A stretch of DNA of 17,371 bases from Pseudonocardia sp. (GCA_030147065.1 JASLAP010000264.1:1-17371); one strand, 5' to 3'. Counted from the first letter of the stretch, positions 1 through 7,780 are shown. Translations and numbers: made by a program. Notes: a model not told the origin generated them from the letters alone.

Positions 1-260
1 ACGGCCTTCGCGCCGTTCTCGCAGAACTCCGCGACCGACCGGTGCCCCGGGTCGGGGTCCGGCCAGGCGCAGCTCATGCAGTCGAAGCCCTCGGCCTGGT
101 TGAGCTTCATCAGCGTGCGGGTGGTCCGGGTCGGGCCCATCCGCTCCAGGGCGCGCTTCATCGACACCGCGACCGCGGTGGGGCCGGCGGCGTGGTCGTC
201 CGGGCCGCCTACCTGCAGATCGGACTCGTCGTAGTCGGTGGAGCGGCGGGTGGAGGACAT
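1..260 (-). CDS. FdhF/YdeP-family molybdopterin oxidoreductase, N-terminal part (runs off the left edge)
   Basis: Only the first 86 codons are inside the window. Reading leftwards from the ATG at 260, the protein contains MKLNQAEGFDCMSCAWPDP followed by EFCENGAKAV. This is the N-terminal signature of the FdhF/YdeP group of formate-dehydrogenase-like alpha subunits, which carry a CxxC pair (here C61 and C64) and a further cysteine (C80). Members are cytoplasmic molybdopterin-dependent oxidoreductases of about 750 residues. Their substrate is often unknown, and E. coli YdeP is linked to acid resistance. No other ATG, GTG or TTG start lies in frame before an upstream TGA at 320-318, so the start is firm. 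GAGGAG sits directly against the ATG, an unusually short ribosome-binding spacing. The gene is divergent from the CehA-like gene. Family assignment rests on this short N-terminal motif, and the catalytic domain cannot be seen. Confidence 0.82.
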   Translation of the reverse strand, partial: MSSTRRSTDYDESDLQVGGPDDHAAGPTAVAVSMKRALERMGPTRTTRTLMKLNQAEGFDCMSCAWPDPDPGHRSVAEFCENGAKA

Positions 261-314
261 CTCCTCATCCTGCCCGCGGACCGGGGCCGGCGCGCGCGGA
301 CCGGACCGTAGCCG

Positions 315-342
315 TGATCACCTGGGCCGGCCCCGGTGATCA
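315..342. promoter_or_regulatory. 28-bp near-perfect palindrome upstream of the YdeP-like gene
   Basis: TGATCACC at 315-322 is the exact reverse complement of GGTGATCA at 335-342. The 12 bases between hold a second exact palindrome, GGGCCGGCCC (324-333), so 28 bases are symmetric except for one T/C pair (323/334). It lies 55 bp upstream of the YdeP-like start, inside the divergent intergenic region 261-492. It could be an operator for a dimeric regulator or a GC-rich stem-loop. No T-run follows on either strand, which argues against an intrinsic terminator. I see nothing else convincing in 343-492. Confidence 0.5.
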
Positions 343-492
343 GCGGCAGCCGGTCCTCCGGCGTCGACCGGACCGCGCGTCCCCTCCACGACCGGTGGGC
401 CGGCTACCGGCGCGGACGAGGGTTGACGCCGCGGGCTCGCCGAGCGTCCGTCGCGGCTACCGATTTGCGCGTCGCCCTGTGGTGGGATCACC

Positions 493-2559
493 GTGGGCGA
501 CGGCCCGGCGGACGGAGGCGGCGTGTGCTGTGAGGACGGGGGCGTCCTGGACCTGCCACCGGCGGTGATCGAGATGCTGGCCCGCTACCGGCGGATGTGC
601 GACGAGCAGGGCTTCGGCTGGGGCGAGCCGGAGATACCGGACATGTTCCGGTGGGCCCGGTTCGCCCGCCTGGGCCCGGTGTTCGCGGAGTTCGCCGCCT
701 CCGGGGACTGGGCCGGCGCCGTCCGGGCGGCGGTGGGCGACGCGGTGCCGGCCGGACTGGTCCTGGTGGCGGTGACCGCCGACGGCCGGCTGGCGGCGCG
801 CACCGGCCCGCCCCGCCCGGCGATCAGCGGTGCCGGGGTGCAGGTCGACGTGGTGCTCGACTCGTCCGCCGACCGGGATCTGGTGGTCTCGGTGAACGGC
901 GACGAGGTGCCGGTGCCGGCCGGCGGGGCCGGGCTGCGCACCCTCGACCTCGACGCCGACGCCCCGACCGTCGAGCTGCGGTGCGGGGAGGCCCGGCTGA
1001 CCGTCGTCGACGCCGTGGCGCCGCACGCGGCGGCCACGCTGGAGCTCAGCAGCCCGGACGGAGCCCGGTGGTCGGTGACCGACGCGACCGGCGGCGCCTG
1101 GTTCGCCGCCGGTGTGCCGCACAAGTGGGACGCCGCCGACCGGCCGTTCTTCCACACCGCTGCGGGCACCACCCGGCTGGCCGTGCCCGCCGGTCCGCTC
1201 ACCGTGGTGGCCGCGCGCGGGCTGGAGTTCGAACGGATGGAGGTGTCCGTCGAGCCGGAGCCGGGTGGTAGCGCCGTCGTCGAGTACCGGCCGCGGCGGC
1301 GGTTCCACCCGGCCGCGGACGGCTGGTACGGCGCCGACCTGCACGTCCACCTCAACTACAGCGGCGACCACGTCCTGCACCCGGAGGACGCCGCGCGGAT
1401 GCAGCGCGGCGAGGGCCTGCACTTGATGAACCTGACCGCGGGGAACTTCGGCGGACCGCTGGTCTACGACGCCGAGCTGCTGGAGTCGACCGCCGGCAGC
1501 GACCTGTGGGCCGAGCAGGGCGCCGACGGGCCGATGGTCGCGCGGGCGGGATTGGAGTTCCGCAACGACCTGCTCGGTCACGTGCACGGGCTGGGCATGA
1601 CCGCGGCCCCCGCGCTGCGGCACACCGGTCACGAGGGCACCGACCACCCGTGGGACTGGCCGCCGAACAGCGTCGCCTGCGCGCAGATGCGCGACCTCGG
1701 CGCGACCACCACCTACGCCCACCCGGCCTTCTCCCCGCTGGACCGACCCGCGGACCTGCTCGCGCCGTACCGCACGGTGGAGGCGCGGGAGCTGGTCGCC
1801 GACGCCGCCGTCGGCGTGGTGGACGCGGTGGAGCTGGTGTCCTGCTTCGACGACCGCGGTGCGCTGGTGCTGTACCACCACCTGCTGTCGTGCGGGCTGC
1901 GGCTGGCCGCGGTGGCCGGCACCGACACGTTCCTGTCCTTCGCCCACGGCCCGGCGCCGGCGTCCAACCCGCCGGGCTGGGGGCGGGTGTACGCGCAGCT
2001 GGGGGAGGACGGGCTGTCGGTGGGGGCGTTCACCGCCGCGATCCGGGACGGCCGGACCCTGGTCACCAACGGCCCCTGGCCGACCCTGGAGGTGGACGGG
2101 CGGGGGCCCGGTGCCGTCCTGCGGCCGGAGCCGGGGGACCGGCTCGTCGTGCGGGGTCGGGTGGCCGGATCGGGAGTGCGCAGGCTCGTCCTCTACGGAC
2201 CCGACGGCGAGCTCGCCGGCACGGGGCACGACGAGCTGGAGCACGAGGTGACCGTCGGCGACGAGGGCCTGTGGCTGGCCCTGGCCGCCCACGGCGACGA
2301 GGACGCGCACACCGTCGGCGCCCCGGTGTTCGCGCACACCTCACCGGTGTACGTGGAGGTGGCCGGGCGGTCGGTGGCCCGCGCGGAGTCCGCGCGCTGG
2401 TGCCTGACCCTGCTCGACGGCCTGGAGGGCCTGGTGCGGGAGCACGGCCGCTTCGACCCGCAGCGCCGGGACCAGCAGCTCGGCGACCTGCTGGCGGTGC
2501 TGGACCGGGCCCGGGCGGTGTACCGCGAGGTCGAACGGGTGGCTACGACCCGGACGTGA
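493..2559 (+). CDS. CehA/McbA-family PHP-type metallohydrolase
   Basis: This 688-residue protein has a PHP-fold hydrolase in its C-terminal half. DLHVH at residues 282-286 is the first metal-binding motif, YAHPAF holds H410, and GTDTF has D478, a late metal ligand in PHP enzymes. The first 270 or so residues look beta-rich and have no motif I recognise. The CehA/McbA group is named after hydrolases acting on carbamate insecticides and related ester or amide substrates, but most members have no known substrate, so none is assigned here. No signal peptide or membrane segment is visible, so it is probably cytoplasmic. The start is uncertain. GTG 493 has only a weak GGTGGG upstream, while GTG 523 in the same frame has GGAGG at 514-518 and is a good alternative. 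The gene appears to stand alone, divergent from the YdeP-like gene. Confidence 0.8.
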   Translation: MGDGPADGGGVCCEDGGVLDLPPAVIEMLARYRRMCDEQGFGWGEPEIPDMFRWARFARLGPVFAEFAASGDWAGAVRAAVGDAVPAGLVLVAVTADGRLAARTGPPRPAISGAGVQVDVVLDSSADRDLVVSVNGDEVPVPAGGAGLRTLDLDADAPTVELRCGEARLTVVDAVAPHAAATLELSSPDGARWSVTDATGGAWFAAGVPHKWDAADRPFFHTAAGTTRLAVPAGPLTVVAARGLEFERMEVSVEPEPGGSAVVEYRPRRRFHPAADGWYGADLHVHLNYSGDHVLHPEDAARMQRGEGLHLMNLTAGNFGGPLVYDAELLESTAGSDLWAEQGADGPMVARAGLEFRNDLLGHVHGLGMTAAPALRHTGHEGTDHPWDWPPNSVACAQMRDLGATTTYAHPAFSPLDRPADLLAPYRTVEARELVADAAVGVVDAVELVSCFDDRGALVLYHHLLSCGLRLAAVAGTDTFLSFAHGPAPASNPPGWGRVYAQLGEDGLSVGAFTAAIRDGRTLVTNGPWPTLEVDGRGPGAVLRPEPGDRLVVRGRVAGSGVRRLVLYGPDGELAGTGHDELEHEVTVGDEGLWLALAAHGDEDAHTVGAPVFAHTSPVYVEVAGRSVARAESARWCLTLLDGLEGLVREHGRFDPQRRDQQLGDLLAVLDRARAVYREVERVATTRT

Positions 2560-2605
2560 TGTGCGCAGCGAACTCCGGTCGGGCCCTGGACCTCCGGCAC
2601 ATCAC
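2556..2605 (+). terminator. stem-loop after the CehA-like gene (possible terminator)
   Basis: GTGATGTGC at 2556-2564, which contains the TGA stop of the CehA-like gene, is exactly complementary to GCACATCAC at 2597-2605. The 32-base loop can pair further within itself (GGTC with GACC). No clear T-run follows, as is common for actinobacterial terminators. Confidence 0.4.
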
Positions 2606-2615
2606 GAGTTAGCGT
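2587..2615 (+). promoter_or_regulatory. possible sigma-A-type promoter of the small ABC-like gene
   Basis: TGGACC (2587-2592) and TAGCGT (2610-2615) are 17 bases apart, the classical spacing of -35 and -10 boxes, and the -10 fits the TAnnnT pattern. A small palindrome CCTCA-AC-TGAGG (2618-2629) lies between this and the ribosome-binding site. The -35 box overlaps the preceding stem-loop. Confidence 0.4.
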
Positions 2616-2643
2616 GCCCTCAACTGAGGTGAGGGAGTCCTTC

Positions 2644-3072
2644 ATGGCGCTGCGCTTGGCGGTCGGAGAAGTGACCGTGCTCCTGGGGTCGTCGCCGGCC
2701 CGGCGCCGGGTGATGAACTGGCTCGACGACGACAGCGGGCGCTGCGCGGGCGGGCACGACGCGGTCGGGGTGCTGCGGCTGACCGGTCACCCGGACGACG
2801 GGCTCCTGGAACGCCGCTCCGCGCTGCACGACGCCGGCTGCGGGCAGGCGTCGATCGTGCTGGTCGACCGGCTCACCGACGGCCTCTCGGCGGCCGAGCG
2901 GCGAACGCTGCTGGCCGACGTCCGCGAGGTCGCCGCCGGGGGCCGCGCGGTCCTGGTCGACGACGTCGACCCGGTGGCCGCGCTGGCCGTCGCCGACGGC
3001 GCCCTGCGGGCGGATCCGACCGGCGGCCTCGAGCCGGTCGCGGTGCGCGATCCGGACTACCTGGCCTCGTAG
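2644..3072 (+). CDS. small protein resembling a degenerate ABC ATPase
   Basis: The protein has 142 residues. The ATG at 2644 was chosen because GAGGGAG (2631-2637) lies 6 bases before it. The start GEVTVLLGSSPARRRVM reads like the Walker A region of an ABC ATPase in which the GxxGxGKS/T residues are gone. Later, SIVLVDRLTDGLSAAERR looks like a Walker B and D-loop (normally hhhhDEPTxGLD) with the catalytic glutamate replaced by arginine. It is followed by a LLADVREVAAGGRAVLVDD stretch like the end of an ABC domain. The helical and signature regions are missing, so ATP hydrolysis is unlikely. It may be a non-catalytic remnant or a regulatory paralogue. Its last 16 bases overlap the convergent DUF1540-like gene. 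I know of no function, and the ABC resemblance is an inference from motif spacing. Confidence 0.7.
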   Translation: MALRLAVGEVTVLLGSSPARRRVMNWLDDDSGRCAGGHDAVGVLRLTGHPDDGLLERRSALHDAGCGQASIVLVDRLTDGLSAAERRTLLADVREVAAGGRAVLVDDVDPVAALAVADGALRADPTGGLEPVAVRDPDYLAS

Positions 3073-3347
3073 GTCAGGCAGTCGGCCACGTCCTGGGCGG
3101 CGCCGATGTTCACCGACGGAGCCGTGCACTCCAGCTTGTCGTTGAAGCGGCACTCGGCGCGGTGGCAGGCACCGACCATCGCGCTGCGGTCGAGCCCGCT
3201 GCGGAAGGAGATCTCCACGAAGGTCCCGCAGTGGGCGTGGTCGCCGGCGATGGTGATCGCACCGGCGTGGCAGTCCGAGTCGGAGTTGTAGGAGCAGCTG
3301 GTCACCGAGCAGTTCTTCACCTGGGGCAGGTTCTGGGTCGAGGTCAT
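3057..3347 (-). CDS. DUF1540-like protein with two four-cysteine units
   Basis: This 96-residue protein has two similar cysteine units: C13-x4-C18-x7-C26-x13-C40 and C61-x4-C66-x7-C74-x15-C90. Each unit starts with a C-x4-C hairpin followed by YN or FN, a pattern I associate with DUF1540, a small probably metal-binding domain of unknown role. No other domain or signal peptide is visible. The start at 3347 gives MTSTQNLPQVKNC, the usual short lead into the first unit. A longer frame starting at 3425 would cross the two inverted repeats and is less likely. The gene stands alone on the minus strand, with its 3' end overlapping the convergent ABC-like gene by 16 bases. Confidence 0.78.
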   Translation of the reverse strand: MTSTQNLPQVKNCSVTSCSYNSDSDCHAGAITIAGDHAHCGTFVEISFRSGLDRSAMVGACHRAECRFNDKLECTAPSVNIGAAQDVADCLTYEAR

Positions 3348-3381
3348 GGGCCGAGCATGACCCACTCGCGGGCCCGCTGCC

Positions 3382-3400
3382 AGGCAATACAGGCTTGCCT
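3382..3400 (-). promoter_or_regulatory. inverted repeat AGGCAA-N7-TTGCCT upstream of the DUF1540-like gene
   Basis: The six-base arms (3382-3387 and 3395-3400) are exactly complementary and lie 35 bp upstream of the chosen start, in the usual promoter zone. The stretch is richer in A and T than its surroundings. It could be an operator. Half of it resembles an iron-box half-site, but the other half does not. Confidence 0.4.
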
Positions 3401-3404
3401 TGGT

Positions 3405-3430
3405 CGCTGGTGAGGGTCGCATCACCAGCG
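3405..3430 (-). terminator. stem-loop between the LmbE-like and DUF1540-like genes
   Basis: CGCTGGTG (3405-3412) is exactly complementary to CACCAGCG (3423-3430), with a 10-base loop. It lies about 96 bases past the stop of the PIG-L gene and upstream of the DUF1540-like gene. It could terminate the former or belong to the promoter region of the latter. No T-run is present. Confidence 0.35.
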
Positions 3431-3525
3431 GGCCCCACCTGCGGCGAAGGCGCCCGACGGCGTCGAAACCCGGGACCGCGGTGGTCTGGATTACCGCGCA
3501 GATGAGTCCGATCGGGTGACGGCGG

Positions 3526-4314
3526 TCACGCCGGTCCGGGCTCGGCGGCTCCCTCGGCCGGGCCCATCGCCTCCAGCGCGATCGGCGGCGGGGCGTGGAA
3601 GTCGACCGCGCGGAAGAGCACCGCGTGCGGCACGCCCATCGCCCGGCCCCCCATCGCGGCGATGGCGGGGATCAGCACCCGGGGCGGCGGGTGGCCGGGC
3701 AGCCCGGCCAGGTACTGGCGGTGCGCCTCCAGGGAGGCGATGCCGCGCTCCAGGGGCTGCCCGGTGACGTCCACCCCGTGGGTGGGGTGCTGGCTGCCGG
3801 CGACCAGCAGCCAACGGGTCCCCCACGGTTCGAGGCCGTCGGTGAGCTGGTCGGCGAAGACCCAGCGGTTGCCGGCGTCGCGCAGCGCGTCGACGGCGGC
3901 CAGTCCGGCCGCCCGGTGATCGGCCTGGTTGAGCCCGACCTGGGTCTCGATGTCCCACGCACCGACCAGCAGCGCGTCCGGCCGGAACCGCCGGATCGCC
4001 AGCGCGATGTCGCGCCGCAGGTCCAGGCCGTACTGCAGGACGCCGTCGGGGTGGTCCAGGAAGTCCACCCGGGACACCCCGACCGCCCGGGACCCGGCGA
4101 TCTGCTCCTCCACCCGCAGCTCCGCGGTGCGCTCGGGCGGGCTCGCGTCCATCCCGGCCTCGCCGCGGGTGAGCAGCAGGTACGCCACCTCGACCCCGCG
4201 GTCGGTCCACGAGGCGACCGCCGCGGACGAGCCGTACTCGATGTCGTCGGGGTGGGCGACCACGCACAGGACCCGCTCGAACTCGTCGGGCAGCGGCGGC
4301 AGCAGATCAGGCAT
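3526..4314 (-). CDS. PIG-L/LmbE-family deacetylase
   Basis: This 262-residue protein has the N-terminal AHPDD motif (H21, D23, D24) and a downstream NQADH motif (H133). Together these give the zinc ligands and catalytic aspartate of PIG-L/LmbE N-deacetylases. The conserved RxxE segment (RTAELRVEE, residues 62-70) before the GVSRVDFLDHPDG stretch also fits. Family members remove acetyl groups from GlcNAc-type substrates; in actinobacteria these include MshB (mycothiol synthesis), Mca and natural-product tailoring enzymes. The sequence does not let me choose among these. No signal peptide is visible, so it should be cytoplasmic. The ATG at 4314 has no clear ribosome-binding site. The gene follows paaK on the same strand, but a stem-loop and 72 bases separate them, so I do not place it in the paa operon. 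Confidence 0.85.
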   Translation of the reverse strand: MPDLLPPLPDEFERVLCVVAHPDDIEYGSSAAVASWTDRGVEVAYLLLTRGEAGMDASPPERTAELRVEEQIAGSRAVGVSRVDFLDHPDGVLQYGLDLRRDIALAIRRFRPDALLVGAWDIETQVGLNQADHRAAGLAAVDALRDAGNRWVFADQLTDGLEPWGTRWLLVAGSQHPTHGVDVTGQPLERGIASLEAHRQYLAGLPGHPPPRVLIPAIAAMGGRAMGVPHAVLFRAVDFHAPPPIALEAMGPAEGAAEPGPA

Positions 4315-4332
4315 TCGCGCAGCGTAGTGCCA

Positions 4333-4363
4333 GTACCGCCGTCCGCGTCAGTAGCGGCGGTAC
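4333..4363 (-). terminator. stem-loop after paaK (possible terminator)
   Basis: GTACCGCCG (4333-4341) is exactly complementary to CGGCGGTAC (4355-4363), with a 13-base loop. It lies just past the paaK stop (4387) and before the LmbE-like start (4314), where the end of the paaZK transcript is expected. No T-run follows in the direction of paaK transcription. Confidence 0.45.
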
Positions 4364-4386
4364 CACCGTCGGGGCCTTTGTGGACG

Positions 4387-5724
4387 CTACCGCTGCCGCT
4401 GGTCCTTGAGCCGCTGCAGCTTGCCCACCGACCGCTCCAGGGTCTCCGGGTCGACCACCTCGCAGCGCACGCTCACCCCGATCGTGTCCTTGACCGCGCC
4501 GACCAGTTCGGTGGCCGCTTCCGCGCGCCGCTCGGCCGGGACGTCCGGCCGGGCCTCGACCCGGACGGTGAGCGCGTCCATCCGGCCCTCGGTGGTGAGC
4601 ATCAGCTGGAAGTGCGGCGCCAGTCCGGGGGTGCGCAGCACGATCTCCTCGACCTGGGTCGGGAACAGGTTCACCCCGCGCAGGATGATCATGTCATCGC
4701 TCCGGCCGGTGATCTTCTGCATCCGGCGCACGCCGGGCCGGGCGGTGCCGGGCAGCAGCCGGGTCAGGTCCCGGGTGCGGTAGCGGATGATCGGCAGCGC
4801 CTGCTTGGTCAGCGAGGTGAACAGCAGCTCGCCCTCCTCGCCGTCGGGCAGTGCCGACGGCGTCGCGGCGGCGTCGAGTGGGTCGACGACCTCGGGCAGG
4901 AAGTGGTCCTCCCAGATGTGCAGGCCGTCCTTGGTCTCCACGCACTCCTGCGCCACCCCCGGCCCCATCACCTCGGAGATGCCGTAGATGTCGACCGCGT
5001 GCATGTCCATCCGGTCCTCGATCTCCCGGCGCATCTGCTCGGTCCACGGCTCGGCCCCGAAGATGCCGACCCGCAGCGAGGACGCGGCCGGGTCGAGGCC
5101 CTGCTTCTCGAACTCGTCGATGATCGTCAGCATGTAGGACGGGGTGACCATGATGATCTCGGGCCGGAAGTCGCCGAGCAGCTGGACCTGCCGCGGGGTC
5201 ATCCCACCGGAGATCGGGATGGCCGTGGCGCCGAGCTTCTCGATTCCGTAGTGCGCGCCGAGCCCGCCGGTGAACAGGCCGTAGCCGTAGGCGTTGTGCA
5301 CCTTGTGCCCGGGCCGCCCGCCCGCGGCGCGGATGGAGCGGGCCATCACGGTGGCCCAGGTGTCGATGTCCTGCGCGGTGTAGCCGACCACGGTGGGCCG
5401 CCCGGTGGTGCCGGACGAGGCGTGGATCCGCCGGACCTGGTCCTGCGGCACGGCGAACATCCCGAACGGGTAGTTGTCGCGCAGGTCGGCCTTGGTGGTG
5501 GTGGGGAACCTCGCCAGGTCGGACAGCTCGCGGCAGTCGTCGGGGTGCACGCCGGCGGCGTCGAAGGACCGCCGGTAGTGCGGCACGTTGTCGTAGGCGT
5601 GCCGCAGCGTCGCCTGCAACCGGCGCAGCTGCAGCGCGCGCAGCTCGTCGATCGACATCCGCTCCTCGGGGTCGAGCAGGTCGGCCGGCGGGGCGTCGCC
5701 CAGGCGGCGCGCGGTGGTGGTCAC
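4387..5724 (-). CDS. paaK: phenylacetate-CoA ligase
   Basis: This 445-residue cytoplasmic ligase converts phenylacetate, CoA and ATP to phenylacetyl-CoA, AMP and pyrophosphate, the entry step of the pathway. The adenylate-forming P-loop SSGTTGRPT is at residues 103-111. It is followed by the PaaK-type NAYGYGLFTGGLGAHYG segment, YGISEVMGPG, and the YRTRDL and GRSDDMIILRGVNLFP motifs leading into the small C-terminal domain. Length is normal for PaaK. The start is GTG 5724, whose bases overlap the paaZ stop as GTGA, so paaZ and paaK should be translationally coupled. The reading frame stays open far upstream, but that part is antisense to paaZ and is not coding. Regulation should come from the operator upstream of paaZ. 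Confidence 0.95.
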   Translation of the reverse strand: MTTTARRLGDAPPADLLDPEERMSIDELRALQLRRLQATLRHAYDNVPHYRRSFDAAGVHPDDCRELSDLARFPTTTKADLRDNYPFGMFAVPQDQVRRIHASSGTTGRPTVVGYTAQDIDTWATVMARSIRAAGGRPGHKVHNAYGYGLFTGGLGAHYGIEKLGATAIPISGGMTPRQVQLLGDFRPEIIMVTPSYMLTIIDEFEKQGLDPAASSLRVGIFGAEPWTEQMRREIEDRMDMHAVDIYGISEVMGPGVAQECVETKDGLHIWEDHFLPEVVDPLDAAATPSALPDGEEGELLFTSLTKQALPIIRYRTRDLTRLLPGTARPGVRRMQKITGRSDDMIILRGVNLFPTQVEEIVLRTPGLAPHFQLMLTTEGRMDALTVRVEARPDVPAERRAEAATELVGAVKDTIGVSVRCEVVDPETLERSVGKLQRLKDQRQR

Positions 5725-7757
5725 TGGGCCTTCTCCTTCTTCGCCACCAGGGTCAGCACGTCGTAGCGGGCCACCGACTCGCCGTCCTGGCGGGTGACGT
5801 CGGCGTCCCAGCGGACCTCGCCGTAGTCGGCGGTGTCGCGGGGGGTGAGCTGCTTGCAGGTCAGCGTCACGGTCAACTCGTCGTCGAACTTCACCGGGGT
5901 CAGGAACCGCAGGTTGTCGACCCCGAAGTTGGCCAGCACCGGGCCCGGGTCGGGGTCGACGAACAGCCCGGCGGCCAGCGAGACGATCAGGTAACCGTGC
6001 GCCACCCGCTCGCCGAACAGCGGGTTCGCCGCGGCCGCCGCGGCGTCCATGTGCGCGTAGAAGGTGTCGCCGGTGAACTCGGCGAAGTGCTCGACGTCGG
6101 CCTGGGTGACCCGGCGCGGTCCGGCGACGATCGTGTCGCCGGGGCGCAGCTCCTCCAGGTGCAGGCGGAACGGGTGCCGTTCGGTCTCGCGGCGCTGCGA
6201 CCCGCTCACCCAGCGCCCGGTGATCGCGGTGAGGGTGTCCGGATCGGCCTGCACCGCGGTGCGCTGCATGTGGTGCAGGACGCCGCGGATGCCGCCCATC
6301 TCCTCGCCGCCGCCCGCGCGGCCGGGGCCGCCGTGCACCAGCGCGGGCAGCGGAGAGCCGTGCCCGGTGGACTCCTCGGCGTCGCGCTGGTTGAGCACCA
6401 GCAGCCGGCCGTGCCACGGGGCGACGCCCAGCACGACCTCGCGGGCGAAGGCGGTGTCGCCGGTGACCACCGAGCCGACCAGGCTGCCCTGCCCGCGGGC
6501 GGCCAGCTCGATCACCTGCTCGGTGCTCGCGTACGGCATCACCGTGGACACCGGTCCGAACGCCTCCACCTGGTGCGGCTCGGCCCGGTCGGGGTCGGCG
6601 ACCAGCAGGATCGGCGACAGGAACGCCCCGCGCTCGGCGTCCGCGCCGAGCACGTCGACCTCCTCCGGGTCGCCGAACGCGATCCGGCCGGCGTCGGCCA
6701 GCGCCTTGACGCTGCGTCGCACCTCCTCGCGCTGCTCCAGGCTCGCCAGCGCGCCCATCCGCACGCCCTCGGCGTCCGGGGCGCCGATCGTGGTCCTGGC
6801 CAGCCGCGCGCCGATGGCCTCGACCGCGGCGTCGAGGTGCTGCTCGGGGACGAACGCCCGGCGGATGGCGGTGCACTTCTGCCCGGCCTTGACCGTCATC
6901 TCGGCCACGACGCCCTTGACGAACAGGTCGAACTCCGGGCTGCCCGGGGCGGCGTCGGGGCCGAGGACCGACAGGTTCAGCGAGTCGGCCTCGGCGGTGA
7001 ACCGCACGCCGCACCGCACGATCACCGGGTGGCTGCGCAGCTTCGCGGCGGTGTCGGCGGACCCGGTGAACGAGACGGTGTCCTGCTCGGTGAGGTGGTC
7101 GAACAGGTCGCCGACGCCCCCGGCGACGAACTGCAGGGAGCCCTCCGGCAGCAGGCCGGACGCGACGATCAGCTCCACCAGCTCCGCGGTGAGGAACGCC
7201 GTCGGGCTGGCCGGCTTGACCAGCGTCGGCACCCCGGCGAGGAAGGCCGGGGCCAGCTTCTCCAGCGGCCCCCAGACCGGGAAGTTGAACGCGTTGACCT
7301 GTACCGCGACCCCGCGCAGCGACGTGCAGACGTGCTGGCCGACGAAGGTGCCGCCGCGGCTGAGCGGCTCGACGGCGCCCTCGACGTAGACGGTGTCGTT
7401 GGGCAGCTCCCGGCGGCCCTTGCTGGCGTAGGCGGCGAGCACCCCGATGCCGCCGTCCACGTCGAACTTGGAGTCGCCCAGGGTGGCGCCGGTGCGCGCG
7501 GAGACGGCGTAGAGCGCCTCGCGGTGCTCGCGCAGGTGCCCGGCCAGCGCCTTGAGCAGCGCCGCGCGCTGGTGGAAGGTCAGCTCGCGCAGCGCCGGCC
7601 CGCCGACCCGGCGGCCGTGCTCGAGCGCGGCGGCGAAGTCGACCCCGGCCGAGGAGATCCGGGCGACCTCCGCGCCGGTCACCGCATCGTGCAGGGGGCG
7701 GCCCTCGTCCGGGGCCGTGTGCCAGCCCCCTCCGACGTAGCTGCGCAGCAGGGTCAT
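5721..7757 (-). CDS. paaZ: bifunctional oxepin-CoA hydrolase / 3-oxo-5,6-dehydrosuberyl-CoA semialdehyde dehydrogenase
   Basis: This 678-residue fusion enzyme opens the oxepin-CoA ring with its C-terminal MaoC-like hydratase domain and oxidises the resulting aldehyde with its N-terminal aldehyde dehydrogenase domain. Residues 1 to about 520 are the dehydrogenase. The general base E256 (FTAEADSL) and the nucleophile C295 (GQKCTAIRR) fall at the numbers I recall for E. coli PaaZ. FTGSADTAAKL at 230-240 is the NAD(P)-binding region. The C-terminal part has GDTFYAHMD followed by RVAHGYLIVSLAAGLF, the hydratase active-site segment. Both activities look intact. ATG 7757 has GGAGG at 7766-7770, 8 bases away. 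It is the first gene of a paaZ-paaK transcript, with a TetR-type operator 24 bp upstream. Confidence 0.96.
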   Translation of the reverse strand: MTLLRSYVGGGWHTAPDEGRPLHDAVTGAEVARISSAGVDFAAALEHGRRVGGPALRELTFHQRAALLKALAGHLREHREALYAVSARTGATLGDSKFDVDGGIGVLAAYASKGRRELPNDTVYVEGAVEPLSRGGTFVGQHVCTSLRGVAVQVNAFNFPVWGPLEKLAPAFLAGVPTLVKPASPTAFLTAELVELIVASGLLPEGSLQFVAGGVGDLFDHLTEQDTVSFTGSADTAAKLRSHPVIVRCGVRFTAEADSLNLSVLGPDAAPGSPEFDLFVKGVVAEMTVKAGQKCTAIRRAFVPEQHLDAAVEAIGARLARTTIGAPDAEGVRMGALASLEQREEVRRSVKALADAGRIAFGDPEEVDVLGADAERGAFLSPILLVADPDRAEPHQVEAFGPVSTVMPYASTEQVIELAARGQGSLVGSVVTGDTAFAREVVLGVAPWHGRLLVLNQRDAEESTGHGSPLPALVHGGPGRAGGGEEMGGIRGVLHHMQRTAVQADPDTLTAITGRWVSGSQRRETERHPFRLHLEELRPGDTIVAGPRRVTQADVEHFAEFTGDTFYAHMDAAAAAANPLFGERVAHGYLIVSLAAGLFVDPDPGPVLANFGVDNLRFLTPVKFDDELTVTLTCKQLTPRDTADYGEVRWDADVTRQDGESVARYDVLTLVAKKEKAQ

Positions 7758-7780
7758 CGACGACGCCTCCGGATTGCAAA

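Noticed and set aside
42..311. Plus-strand 89-codon frame at the left edge
   Set aside because: It is antisense to the YdeP-like N-terminus, which has a strong family motif on the minus strand.
457..2337. Minus-strand open frame of 626 codons over the CehA-like gene
   Set aside because: It is antisense to a protein with clear metal-binding motifs. Its translation is Arg/Gly/Pro/His-rich with no recognisable domain, as expected for a shadow frame in GC-rich DNA.
3382..3400. A DtxR/IdeR iron box upstream of the DUF1540-like gene
   Set aside because: AGGCAAGCCT resembles one half of the consensus, but the other half does not fit and only about 10 of 19 positions agree. I keep it only as an inverted repeat.
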